From NCBI GenBank assembly GCA_030280995.1, contig JASXTE010000001.1, forward strand, positions 9,767,001 to 9,831,000: a stretch of 64,000 nt of DNA. Direction: 5' to 3'. Position 1 is the first letter of the stretch; each line of letters opens with the position of its first letter. This stretch comes from Hemileia vastatrix. Taxonomy: Eukaryota > Basidiomycota > Pucciniomycetes > Pucciniales > Zaghouaniaceae. The notes under the pieces are model-generated. The model saw nothing but the letters and a program-made list of their open reading frames with translations. It searched no databases and was not told the DNA's origin. Shown piece by piece: positions 34,368 to 45,932 of the stretch. Made by a program: the position numbers and the translations under genes.

Positions 34368-35409
34368 TGTGGAAGCCTAAAGTTTAGTTCAGAACTTGGC
34401 AATATTTTTATATTGATTCAGGATAGTTATTATAGAGTTTGGGAAATACAATTTTATTTTTTATTTTTTATTATTAAAAGAATGGATGGTTTTATTGTGT
34501 AAATGGGTTAATTCTACAAGTCAAGATAGATCAATGAATTAATAATCAAGAAGTGAATTGAAATGATATTCAGGGGTCTCAAGAGCTTTTGAAAATTTTC
34601 TTTTAATTTTTAATATATTTCTTATATTTTTTTAATAATTTTATAAAGTATTTTTTGATTATTTTTGATTTTTGATAATTTACTTAACTTTAAAAATTTT
34701 TAGCTCAGTGAATAGGTTTTTTGGGCTACTAAAATATAATGGGAGCTTTCCCAGATGTTACCCTATTATCTTTAATTTTTGTAGATTTTTATTAAGGGTT
34801 TAAGGTTCTAATTGAGTCTGGAAGTCCATACAAGCTCTGGGATGCCCTGGTGGTAAAAGTAGTGCATGTGACTTAGCTATGCGTATAAGGGCTGCAGGCT
34901 CAAAGCTAAATCTCATGAATCATAGACAATCATACAACTTATCAACAACTATAATAACGCATATACATCCACAACCATCTTTATTTACATAACATTTTAT
35001 AATTTTTAATACCCTTATAAATAACACTTTTCATAACATTTCATAAATTTTATATAAAAATTCATAAATATAAACATATAGGGTACCATTTTAAATTTCT
35101 CATCTTCAGGGACTTGATTTTAACATTTTTTCATAAAAATAAAAGCTTTATAAAAATATAAATATTCAATCATTTAAATAAATTTTTTATGTACAACTTC
35201 ACTGTTGTATTCCTCTTCAAAAAGAAAACCAATTCTACATCTCTAAACCATCTAAAATAATTTTTCAACTGGTCATTTTCTATCAAGTATACTTCTAAGC
35301 TTAGTTAATTTGGCACTCTATATTTACTTAAAGGGAAAGGGTTTTCTTCTGTTTATGCAACTCCCCTGGATTCTGCTTACATCAAGGTGACTGTAAAAGT
35401 CTTTCCACA
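34368..35409 (+). mobile_element. LTR of the TGTGG family (solo or orphan)
   Basis: 1042 bp from TGTGGAAGCCTAAAG to GTAAAAGTCTTTCCACA, with TGTGGAAG/CTTTCCACA inverted ends. It shares the AATTGAGTCTGGAAGTCC and TGGATTCTGCTTACA blocks with the LTRs at 3375 and 4580. No polypurine tract precedes it and the flanks TGAGT and GTGTA do not match, so it is probably an old solo LTR. Confidence 0.78.
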
Positions 35410-35589
35410 GTGTATGAATGAGATGATGCTGAAAAATCAGTGAAATTGGCTGTATGATAAACCCTGAACTTTTGGTTAAGAAAGTACAGATTTGAGTGAA
35501 ATAAGTGACTTATGTTGTTTTCAAAATCCACCAGTGTTGGGGCTAGTGTGTTTCAGAAATATGCACTTAAATAACTGCAGATTTTCCAG

Positions 35590-36230
35590 AACTGAAACCC
35601 CCTAATATAGTGACCCAATTATGAGTGAATTGCTAATTGTCTTTAAATTCCAAACCAAAATCACAGTATCTCCTGATTATTTTTTTTAGTATTTGAATCA
35701 TTCTCACAGCCAATCCATATGTTTGAGGGCAGCGAGCTGTTGATAATTTGAATTCACAGCAACAAATATCCATAAATGACATCCAAAATTCAGAAGTAAA
35801 CTTTGGATCCCTGTCAGAGATGATTTCTCTTGGAAATTCTGCAGTGTTAAACATATTTAACCACAGTATAAAATTTAATTCTTTTTTTGAAACCTCTTTA
35901 TGAATAGGAATGAATTTACTCATTTTTGTATATCTGTTTACAATAACCCAACAGGAAGTAAAACTTTCCTTTCCTTCTGTGAGTAAACCAGTAATGAAGT
36001 CCATGTTAATAATTGGCCATGGTTAGTTTGGTTTCTCAATCTGTTTTATTACTTCAGATTCTTTCACCAGTCATTCTTTTGGATATCTGGCATTCATCAC
36101 AGGATTCAACATAAGACTTTTCATCATCAGTAATATTAATCTACCATGCTGTATTCTTCAGTCTTATAAGTGTTTTCTCCAGATTAAAATGGTCAGTAAA
36201 TATGTCATAATGAAAAAGTTTCAAAATAAT
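35590..36230 (-). pseudogene. Gypsy III integrase (3' part lost)
   Basis: MDFITGLLTEGKESFTSCWV, FPREIISDRDPKFTSEFW and the helix VRMIQILKKIIRRY are readable at 35633-36004. The catalytic helix region has RCPQTYGLAVRM, with Val where Glu normally stands. The C-terminal GPY/F and chromodomain are missing. Confidence 0.85.
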
Positions 36231-37025
36231 TTATTTCATGGAAGGAGAAACAACTATAAAATTAATTAGTTTTCTTCTGTAATATATATAGCCATTCTCA
36301 ATGGAAAAATTTCCCTTTGACAAGGCACTCTGGTACTTTTCAGGTAGTATTTTTATCAAAGGTTGTATAGATGTATTCTTGGGTTCATTAAGAATTTTTG
36401 ATAGCTTTTTTAAAGCAAATTTTTCTTCATATGAAGCCAGTATAAGTTCAGTTAGCTCCTCTTGTATATCCACAATATATATACCAAAGATATGTGTAAC
36501 ATCTTCCTACAGTACATATGCAGGATTAGTATCATTGTTTGGAAAAGGTAATCTAGACAACATATCCACATTGGAATGTACTTTTCCTGATACATGAAGG
36601 ATTTTCATTCTTCCTCTATACTCTTTTTCTTCCAGTTTCTGTCTAAACATGTGCCTATTTGGGGGTTTCATGTTCAATAATGATTTAACTGCACTACAAT
36701 CAGTGACCAATTCAAATATTTGGTCCTCCAGGTAATAATGTAGTTTATCTAAAGCCCAAATAACTTCCATTTGAGAAGCTCCATATTTTATTTCTCTCTT
36801 TCTCAAGTCTCTTGAAATATAACAAATTACTACCTTGGAAACTTTATTACTGATAACCTGTTTCTGTGGGAGGGAAGCACCAAATGCAATAGAACTGGAA
36901 TCATTATATAAAATAAATGGTTGATTAAAATCTGGTAGCCTTAGTATAGGAGAGGAAGTCAAGAAATTTTTTAATGTATCAAAAGCCTTTTCACTATCAA
37001 ATATAGGGGGTGGAATTGCTAGCAA
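36231..37025 (-). pseudogene. Gypsy III RNase H and linker (3' of the MITE)
   Basis: PFILYNDSSSIAFGASL (D of the usual TD retained), IKYGASQMEVIWALDKLHYY, FELVTDCSAVKSLLNMK and HSNVDMLSRLPFPNND identify RNase H. The linker at 36231-36473 parallels element I. A MITE at 36992-37252 separates it from the RT, and some of this coding frame near 37000 is MITE sequence. Confidence 0.85.
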
Positions 37026-37252
37026 GTCCTCAACCTGAACTCAGATGGAAGCCAGATGGAAGTCAGATGGAACTAAGATGGAACTCAGACTGAACTCTAC
37101 TTGAACACCCACCTAAAACTTTTCTTCTGAGTGGTGTTCATCCCTGATTGTATGGCTTGTTTATCAATAGCTCAATGTGTTTCCAATCTGTGGTGAGTTT
37201 GGGTCCAAGGTTATGGACTTGCTAGCAAGTCTGCCTCCCATATTGTGTGGTG
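36992..37252 (-). mobile_element. CACTA-like MITE, family 1, reversed
   Basis: 261 bp between TTT duplications (36989-36991, 37253-37255). On the plus strand it starts CACTATCAAATATAGGGGG and ends CCATATTGTGTGGTG. The palindromic CTTGCTAGCAAG core is at both ends and the ACTCAGATGGAA-type subterminal repeats are near the left end, as expected for the reverse orientation. It splits RT from RNase H of Gypsy III. Confidence 0.9.
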
Positions 37253-37255
37253 TTT

Positions 37256-38330
37256 GTCTTTCATTTTTCAAGAAAAAAATTTCTTCCTCTCTGATCAACT
37301 GTGTGAAAGGTTCAGCCAATACTTGATAGTTCTAAATTTTTTGTCTATAATTTCCGCACATACACAGAAAACATTCTACCTCTTTTACATTAGTAGGGCC
37401 ATGTACTTTCTGAATAGCAGCTACTTTTTTCTGGTCAACACATATTTTTAAGCCTCAGAAAACATGGCCCAATACCCTTAAAAGTGAGAACCATATTTAC
37501 ATTTCTTTAAAGAAAGATTCATATTTATTTCATGTATTTTCTGGAATACTTTACTAAGGTTTTACAAATGACATTCAAAGGCTTTAAAGAATATAATAAT
37601 GTCATCAATATACACCATCATCTATCTTTTCATTGTTTTTTGGTGGAATTTATTATCCATTACTTTCTGAAATTCAGATGGAGTATTCTTAGTGCCAAAA
37701 AGCATCCTAATATATTTGTAAATACCAATTTGTGTAGCAATTAATAAAAAATGTTTAGAATTACTTTCTACTGGTATTTGGTGATATCCCTTATTTTCAT
37801 TCAGACAGCTTATATACCTTGTTCCCTACATTGTAGTATTTATTGAGTTAATTCTTGGAAAAGGGTAAATATTGTCAATTGTGTGAGTATTAAGGGCTCT
37901 GTAATCCCCACACAATTTTACCTTATCTTTTTTGTAAGATATTAACACAGGTGATACAACACAATATTTTGGTATTACATCAACCTTTTCAATGATACTC
38001 ATCTTTAGAAAATTTGAGATATTTTATTCAATATCCTTCCTTTTTGAGAGTGATTCAGAATAAGTTTTCTTTTTTAAGCTGGGTGGTACTTAATCTAACT
38101 CACATGTTAAAGTAAGGTTCATCTCCTGATCCACAACCAATCCCAGTTCATGTGTACTATGTGAGAAAGCCATTGGAATATATTGAATTAATTTTAATAT
38201 TGAGTCTTTTTAACCCTCTTCCATTTTTTCCCCAAAAGATTCTTTTTAAATTTCAATTTGTAATTCATTTCCTTCATCAGATGTTCTACCTTTTAACTCA
38301 TTAATGGTAAAACATGATTTTATGAGCTGA
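37256..38330 (-). pseudogene. Gypsy III reverse transcriptase
   Basis: No long frame survives but motifs are in order on the minus strand: a KLCGDYR block near 37910, GNKGYHQIPVE-like near 37785, and MMVYIDDIIIF near 37605 with the YIDD pair intact, then the thumb. The order and spacing equal those of elements I and II. Confidence 0.75.
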
Positions 38331-39240
38331 ACTTCAGGCTTCTTGGAAGAAGTAATTTAAAACTTCTTTTCCCCACTTGAAGCCATTTCAAAGAATTGAT
38401 TATCTGGATCCGATCTTATACCAAACTTGCCTATAAGATCATTTCCAATAATAAACCAATAATTTAATTTATTTCCATTCATGAAAAAAAAACTCACATA
38501 CAACTCTTACAAACCCATTGCTGTATTTAAAGAAGACTGTGGTTGTATATTTTCCTATAGGAGTTAACACTTAACCATATCCACTCTAATATGTATTTTC
38601 CATGGGTAGAAGCTTACTCTCATAGTATTTTTCAAGATTAGCTAATGCTTTTTATGATACTACACTTTCTCCAGCACCAGTATCCAAGATTAATTCCAAA
38701 TTTTTCCATTTATTATCACAGATGCTTTGATTGGAGTGAAAACTATGCAATCACTGTCAATATCTCTTATAAATTAAGCATCTACAACATCAATAAATGA
38801 CTCATTGATTACAATTTCATCTTGTTCCAAAATATTTATGTCTTTTTCCAACATGTATATTTCTTGGTGATAGTTGTCTCTGTAAGAGATATTACTTTCA
38901 CAATCACTAGAAGAGTCCTCATATGGAGGGGTCTGGTGATCATCATCTGGCGCACTTTTTGATCAATAAGATTAATTCTTTTCTCAAAAACATGTCATTT
39001 CTTCCAAGGCTTCCTAAATTTCACACAAGTGTTACTGTTGAATTTTCTAGGAGAAATTGGGGAAGAAGTTTTACCAGGTTTCTCCACAGGAGTTTTTTTC
39101 CTGTAGTTTTAAATGAATAATTATTATTTGGGTGGTATGACATAGGCTGAAACCTGTTATTGATTAATATTGCATTACATCTGGAAATGAAAGAGATATT
39201 TTCCCTCACAGATTTAGTCCTAGAATTGACTAGATCTCTC
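38331..39240 (-). pseudogene. Gypsy III protease and gag zinc knuckle
   Basis: LILDTGAGESV near 38680 is an intact retropepsin active site, in contrast to element I. A knuckle-like CxxF..PWKK segment near 38990-39030 ends gag. Several stops are present. Confidence 0.7.
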
Positions 39241-40108
39241 AAAGATTTTGGTAATTTTTAATGAATCTTTTCTCTCCATAAATCACATTTCATTTTTGGA
39301 TCAAATTCTCTCAAGATTTTTGTATATTTCATTAATAAGTCAACTGATTTTTCAGAGGTGGAATATCTACAATCCTCATAAAATCTCTGCTGAGCTAATA
39401 TAAAGGTAGATCCCCCAAATTGAGCTACATTTAAATATTTTCATTCATCCCATCTATGGTACATTCCATCCCATATAACAGACTCATACCACATTAAAGC
39501 AACATTCTCAAATAAATAAACTAATTTAGAAGTGATTTCTTCATCAGGTCATTTATAACTATTACTTAAATTATCAATTCTCTGAATAACATGTTGCCAA
39601 TCTGAACCAGGTTCCCCATCAAAAGTTGGATATCTGTCCATCTGTGGCCAATTCTTCTGATGAGAAAACTTTTCTAATTTATGCTGGGATTTTTCCATAC
39701 TGAAAGTTTCCTGGAGTCTACAAAGGTACTCAGAAAATTCATCATGTAAATTATGGTACTTACTTACAAGAGATTTAAGTTTTTCAGGACTTAAAGCCCT
39801 TTCCTTTATTTAAGATTATTAATTTATAGCTCATTTTTACTAACTTCTTTGAATTTTTCCAAGAAGATGGGCCAGACACAGGATCAGGTACTGCAAGTGT
39901 AGGAATCTTTTCAAAATTTTGTTTCTCAAAGATTATTCCATAACCCCCAATCTTTCTCTCATGGTAGGATTTTCAACTACTTTAGTTTTTAAAAGTGGCC
40001 AATGATAATTTGTTCCTGGAATAAACTGTTTCCATTTTACCACTTATTGTTTTAATTTCAGCTTTACAAAAATCACATTCACAGAAAGAAAAAAGTGGTA
40101 ACTAGATG

Positions 40109-40163
40109 TTGGGTTCAGTTCACATACTGAATTGATTCAATTCAGTATGTGAACTGAACCCAA
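40109..40163. repeat. Perfect 25-bp inverted repeat with 5-nt loop
   Basis: TTGGGTTCAGTTCACATACT continues to GAATT, then GATTC, then the exact complement. It lies in the gag of Gypsy III at the end of the 286-codon frame, where surrounding sequence is heavily mutated. Confidence 0.95.
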
Positions 40164-41393
40164 AATTTGGTTTCCATTTTTTTCCTCCTGTGATTCATTT
40201 TTTAATTTGAAATTTTCTTGTATCACATTTTTAGTTAACCAAGGTTGTATATCACTGTAAAAAATTCTCATATTTGTCAAATTCTTCTCTAAATCATTTG
40301 ATAAAGATGTCAACCCTTTTAACTTGGACTGGAGTTTAGAAGAAAACCTAATCAAATTGGAAAATTTGTCTCTCAATGATTGATTTTCAATACTCAGTTT
40401 TCTAATTGATTCTTCCAACTCATCACAATTGTCTTGTAATTGTATATAAAATTTATCTTGAGCTCTAGAAGAAACACTATAATTTAACTGAAAATTTTTT
40501 AATTTATTAGTTAAATCTTTCAATACTTTCACAACCTTGGAATCCTTAATTTTATCAAATTTAGGATAATTTCTTAAAACTCTAATTTCCATTGTCTCAA
40601 TTAATTTTACATACTCATCATTAAATATTTTCTCTCTTAATTCATTAATATATGGAGTAATTTTAGAAGTTGAATTCAAATATATATTATCATCAAGTGA
40701 AGATTTATTAAGTATATCTTCAGGATAAAATACAATCCTATCATGATTAATATCTACAGGCTTAATAGTGTTATCATTACTAAAAATATATTTACCTGCA
40801 GATGGAGAATTATTAGTGAGAGTTGAAAAAATATAAATATTAGCAGCACCTACCAAGGCCTCTGAGGAGTTTCTTGATTTCCCTTTTTCTATCTGTGGTG
40901 AGAGTGAGGTTTCTGAACTAGTTGGTGGGTGGTTGTTGAGGGACCTTCTTGGGGCTTGTTCTTTTTCCAGTTTTTTTGCTACCAGTCTGATTGCCATTTT
41001 GGCACTACCATTTCTTGTTGAGCTTCAGAAGGAGGTGGCTGATGCTTCTCTGTTTGATTTTGGGGCTGAGGCTGAGGAAAGGTGGGAAAGGTTTTTTTCA
41101 TTTGTCTCTGAAACATGTCCTGGCACATTTTTTTTAATTTTACCAATATTTCTTGAGACTTTAATACTCTTACCATTTTCCCCTGAATAGTTTTCAGCTG
41201 GTTGGATATATTGGACAGTTGAGTTTCCATGGGAAACTTTTCTATCTTGAAGCCTTTTGAAATTTTTTCTGTTTGGTAAAGAGATTTAAGAGCTTTCTAC
41301 TTCCACAGTGATGAGATGTCTGGTTTCATTTCCAATTGTTGAACTGGTGACTCTACTTTGACATCTAGAAGACCCAAATCTTCCACTAGAAAA

Positions 41394-41596
41394 AAAATGT
41401 GGGCTTCTGATAGCAGGTTCCAAAACCTATATTATATTTGATTCAGGTTTAACTCAGCTTTACTTCTTCTGGAAATACTGTGCAATGAACACTTAGCATT
41501 CCAGCTTGTGAAGTATCAGATGTGAGTTATGCTTGAATTACAAATGGATTGAGTGGTTTGCACCTGCTAGCAGGTGCTGGCTGTTTTTTGGTGGTG
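41394..41596 (+). mobile_element. CACTA-like MITE, family 2
   Basis: 203 bp between TTC duplications (41391-41393, 41597-41599). It starts CACTAGAAAAAAAATGTGGG and ends CTGTTTTTTGGTGGTG. The right end has the perfect palindrome GCACCTGCTAGCAGGTGC, the left one a degenerate TGATAGCAGG half. Inserted in the gag coding region of Gypsy III. Confidence 0.9.
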
Positions 41597-41766
41597 TTCT
41601 TTCATCACTAAGTCCTGCAATATTATTCTCAGAAACTTTTTTAAGTATGATGTTTGGGGTAGAACTTATCAATCCCTCATCATAATTTGTTTCAATTTCA
41701 GAACTTCCCATTCTCTCAGTGATAAAATCTTGAAATATTAATTACTAGTAAATTCTGAAATCAATA

Positions 41767-41976
41767 CACTTCAAAAAATAAAGTGGAATCTGCTAGCAGG
41801 TTCCTATCCCTATATTCAGCTTTTATTGAAGAGTGAATTTGATTTGATGTTGTGCGAGCTAGTGTGCTCATTGTTCAGTGCATAGTCTTTTCAGAAGCAT
41901 TATACCTGAGCTGAAATTGAGTTAAGTCAAAAATAGGATTGGCACCTTTTATCAGGTGCCCATGTTTTTTTTGGTG
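41767..41976 (+). mobile_element. CACTA-like MITE, family 2
   Basis: 210 bp between ATA duplications (41764-41766, 41977-41979). It starts CACTTCAAAAAATAAAG and ends GGTGCCCATGTTTTTTTTGGTG, with GCTAGC-centred palindrome halves at the left end. It shares its internal sequence with the copy at 47118. It sits just upstream of the gag start of Gypsy III, only 170 bp from the previous copy. Confidence 0.9.
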
Positions 41977-41979
41977 ATA

Positions 41980-43480
41980 TAGTCAGATTATATTATTTGT
42001 GAAGTAATAAATAATTTAAAACAATAAAACCAATTTATTTAATCAAATAATAATGTGAAACACTCTATATGTGACAAAATTATAATTAATAATGATAATT
42101 CTGTTTTATATTGAAATTTGTTTATTAGAATCTAAATAATACTTATTCTTATTTTTTCCAACAATAATTTATAAATGTTTCAAAAAAAATTTAAGGAAAT
42201 AATAATGGTAAATATTAAAACATTACTTAATATTATAGCAATAAAAAAACTTGCTGGAATATTTTTCCAGGTAAGGGATTCATTCTATCCTTTAATTAAT
42301 AAAGGTTAACTAAAAATCCCTATTTGTTTTTATACAAGCAAAAAACAAGGCTAGTTTATACTCTAATAATTTGTTTTTGAAAAGCTATTAATTATAGTTT
42401 AATAATTATCTGAAGATAGTTTAATATCCTGGAAGACAGTGTAACAATTTTAAGTAATTATTTTTGTTTGTATTAAAAAAATGAAAAATTTATTTTTTAT
42501 ACTGTGAAATCAAGACTACACTTATTATTATATAATAATAGAATGTGCCACTTACAATCTGTTATATCCCAGTAGGTTGAGAGTTTTTATTTATTGCTTC
42601 AATTCTTCTCAACCAGCTACTTCCTATGGTTTTGCAAGGTAAGACATATAGAGTGCTTCAAGGAAAAATTAGGTGAAAAGTAACTGTTTTCTTGAAAAGT
42701 ACCCTACTGAATATAGTAAAGAAAAAAAATTACAATTTAATCAATCATTAAGCAATATAAAGCTAATATTATTAAGGGAAGAAAAATTGACATCCATGGC
42801 AATTAAAAAACAGTGGTTCTTCTTTGCACTCAGACAGAAGTTCCTATGACAATATCCTTGCTGGGCAACCTTTTCAACCCAATTCTTTCTTGCACAAAAT
42901 CCCTAAAATGAAGATGATTCCAATAACCGTCAATTGGTGGTGATAATCCAAGTAATGATACAATGACATAATCCAGTCAGCAGTGAAGGAAAGGTTAGGA
43001 GAGAGCCTTAATTATCAGGGCTTCTATAGGTATAGATGAAGATTTAACCCTGAATTAAATGTTTTATTACTTAGAGACTACAATGAAATTTACTTATTTT
43101 TAATTACTATACAAGCAACTAAATCTATCTACTCACACTAGAATAAAATAGAACTAGGATTTTTAAATTAGAGTATTTAAAATAATAGGGTAATATAAAA
43201 GAACAAGAAAATGATAAAAAATATGTCCTCTTCCCCATAAAACCTCCCTCCTTTTATAGAAAAAAACTAAGAACTATGTAGAAATTATAAATACAAAGAA
43301 GCACCAAAAAAGGTGAATAGATTTAATCAATATTTCAAATGAGTGTAATAAAAGTTAATACAATGAATATGTATATGCAGAAATTTTTAAATATATCAAA
43401 TACTTAACATATTAATTTTGTGTGTGTGCATTTTCTATTTTATTCTCAGAAGTAAATACACATGTCAATTATACATTTAA
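41980..43480 (-). other. Gypsy III leader and probable 5' LTR
   Basis: AT-rich leader to about 42890. Beyond that the minus strand resembles the LTR end of element I (ATCACCACCAATTGACGG against CTATCACCGCCGTTGG). A CTATAAAAGGAGGGAG TATA-like motif near 43255 matches the CCTATATAAGGCCTCCC of element I. The outer TGTCA border is not found. Confidence 0.4.
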
Positions 43481-43501
43481 TATTCTTCCCTCCTTCAGAA
43501 A

Positions 43502-43927
43502 ATGTCAAAATTTACATTTTCACATGCTGTAGACAATCCTACAGTACTAGCTATAGGCCTTGACCAAGGGAGTTGGAGTAAAACTGGAGAGAAAAACCCC
43601 TGTCCCTTTGAGAAAATACTAGGTGAGATTTATTTGCTACAGCAAATTAGAGACTGTTATTATACCCCTTCCAACACACTTCTTGACTGCTTAACAAGTC
43701 AAGACAGTAGCTAATAGCATACCACTGAGATTCAGAGAACCTGAAACCTGAAATGCCAAAAGATCTACACCAGAAAAACAAAACACTGTGCACTTGTTGC
43801 ACAGAAAACAGCAATAATACTTGATGCAGCTTGCAAAGCTACACCAGAGAAACCAGTTGCCAAAGTTGAGTTAAATGAAGAACAAACCTTGCAACAAACA
43901 CAGCTAATTGTGGCCAAAAAACAGTGA
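43502..43927 (+). pseudogene. Unrecognised broken coding fragment
   Basis: An open frame from the ATG at 43502 (MSKFTFSHAVDNPTVLAIGL) ends at 43714, and a second frame at 43754-43927 reads ALVAQKTAIILDAACKATPE followed by KPVAKVELNEEQ and a TGA. Both have protein-like composition and a higher GC than the surroundings, suggesting one gene with a frame change. I cannot assign a family, and it may be part of an unrecognised retroelement. Confidence 0.25.
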
Positions 43928-43929
43928 AA

Positions 43930-44700
43930 ACTGAGTGAGAACAATGATATCACCTCCAGATGGTTGTATGATAATTAAAGTTGCCCCAAACTGTCTTATT
44001 CACTATGTACACACAGACCACTATCTAAAAGCCCATGCACACCAACGAATTTGGCATTCTTGAGCACCAAATTGCATAAAACTACTCTAGAAACGCTTCC
44101 CAGCCTTCTAGCACTGAGGCGGGCAGCTCTCCTAGAAGCGGCCAGACCCCCCTGAAGTCAGAAAACCACCAAAAACCTCCAAAAAAGCCCAAAATACTTG
44201 GAAAAATCCACCATGACTACTAAAACCCTTAAAACACAAAATTAAGCTATAACAACGTTGAGACATAAAATTTAGAGAAAAATTAGCTCATTCTAACAGT
44301 ACTATGCACTTAACCCTAAGACTTAAGGTTAGACCATAAAACACAAAACAAAATTAAACAGCTATCTTTTAGAAATGAAAATGAGGAAATGACCCCTTAA
44401 AACTTAGAATATGAAAAATTTCATCATGACATTAAATATAGAGAAAAACCGGGGCTATTTGATGGTAGTACTCTCATATCTATATTCCAAATATTTACTG
44501 AATAAAACCAGAAAAACACACAATTATTTAACCAATGTCAATTAAGACATACCAAAACAGCACCAAACAGACCAACAAAGGCCTCTGCCAATTTTGGAAG
44601 ACCACAACGCATCAACTAGTTTTTCTAATTTTAGGGTAGATTATAATTGAGACATAATATTACTTAAATAATTTTTAACTAAAAAACAATGTAATATATA
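43930..44700. other. No gene seen
   Basis: A-rich sequence with a small GC-richer patch near 44100-44165 (GAGGCGGGCAGCTCTCC). No open frame or repeat was recognised. Confidence 0.35.
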
Positions 44701-45790
44701 TGTTGTAGAAAGACTCTTACAGTTGCCTTGCTGTAAGTAGAATCCAAGGTAGTTGTATAAACCTGAGAAACCCCTATTGCTTTAAGTAAAATAGAGAGTT
44801 CTTAATTAACTAGGCTAAAATGTCAACTTGATAATATAATGACTTGTTACTAATTATATTTAATGGCTTTGAAATGAATAGAATCTGTTTTCCTAGAAAA
44901 TATACTGAAATTCAACAAAAAGTTGCACCAATGAAAAGATATTAAAATGAAGGTATTTATATGTTTTTATGAAGATTTTATTTTTTTGAAAAGATGTCCA
45001 AAATAATTTTCTGGAGTTTAGAACTTTATAAGGATACCCTATAAGTGTATATTTATTTGATGTTATGTAAAATATTTGTAGTTTTATGTAAAATTGTTAT
45101 AAATATAAGGGTATTCCAAATAGTAAAATGTTATGTAAAAGGTGGTTGTTATGTGTTATATTTTCTGTATTAGGTGCTATATGTCTCTCTATGGTCTAGT
45201 TTTGAGTCTACAGCTATAAATGCATACCCCAGTCATGTGCCTCAATTTTACTTCTGGAGCTTGTTCAGAGTTTGTATGAAGTTCTTCTGGACTTTTCTGC
45301 AATTTGTATGGACTTCCAGACTCAATTAGAACCTTAAAAACTTAATAAAAAAGTCTATAAAAATTAGAGATTAGAGAGCTACATCTGGAGAACATTTTCA
45401 CTAATTTTGTGAAGCCTTTCCATTCCTATTAACCAAGCTAAAAATTATTAAAGCTGAGTAATTAAAAAAATCAATAATATTTAAAAAATACTTAATAAAA
45501 TAACCAAAAATATAAGAAAAATAGTAAAAATTCCAATAAAATTTCTAAGGGTTCTTGAGCCTCCTGAAATTTGTTTCCATGCACATTTAAGCTCATAATA
45601 ATTTTTCTAGACTGTGCTTTAATTATTTTCTTTTGATGTGTTATTTTGACCAATTTTCACCATAAAACCATCCATTTTCTTTATAATAAAATTATTCTGG
45701 ATTTAAATATTCCTTTAATTCTTCATAATAAATATCTCATGTTAGATCTACAGTAGCTATTAGTGCTTTACTAAACTTTAGACTGCCACA
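44701..45790 (-). mobile_element. LTR of the TGTGG family, reversed
   Basis: 1090 bp. On the plus strand it starts TGTTGTAGAAAGACTCTTAC and ends CTTTAGACTGCCACA, so on the element strand it runs TGTGGCAGTCTAAAG to CTACAACA. The CTTGCTGTAAGTAGAATCC block is the complement of the end block of the LTRs at 3375 and 34368. The purine-rich GAGTAAGGGAAA adjoining its start is polypurine-tract-like, so it may be the 3' LTR of a lost element. The flanks ATATA and ATTTC do not match. Confidence 0.78.
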
Positions 45791-45932
45791 ATTTCCCTTA
45801 CTCATTATGATAGGCTGACAGATTTAGAATGTGATTAGTTATTGAGGGTGAATAATGCTAATATGAGAATTTTTTCAATAAATATTTTTTCTGTATTTTC
45901 CTTATCCAATATTTTGTTTTCTCTTGAGATAC

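Larger units (their letters stand above)
39241..41711 (-). pseudogene. Gypsy III gag, interrupted by a MITE
   Basis: The start MGSSEIETNYDEGLISS at 41711 parallels the element I gag start. After the MITE (41394-41596) come SKGFKIEKFPMETQLSNI, the FPQPQPQNQTEKHQPPPSEA segment and PKWQSDW, then a long coiled-coil frame (40137-40997), and finally the gag core near 39250-39660. A perfect 55-bp palindrome interrupts it at 40109-40163. Confidence 0.75.
35590..43400 (-). mobile_element. Ty3/Gypsy chromovirus III, decayed, with MITE insertions
   Basis: Minus-strand gag, zinc knuckle, protease, RT, RNase H and integrase in canonical order, related to elements I and II. The integrase end is lost near 35590, next to the LTR at 34368. 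The 5' end has a leader and a probable LTR with a TATA-like CTATAAAAGGAGGGAG (complement, about 43255). Three CACTA-like MITEs lie inside. Outer borders are approximate. Confidence 0.75.

Noticed and set aside
44701..45790. Target duplication for this LTR
   Set aside because: The flanking five bases (ATATA and ATTTC) do not match, so insertion borders are supported only by the inverted ends and homology.
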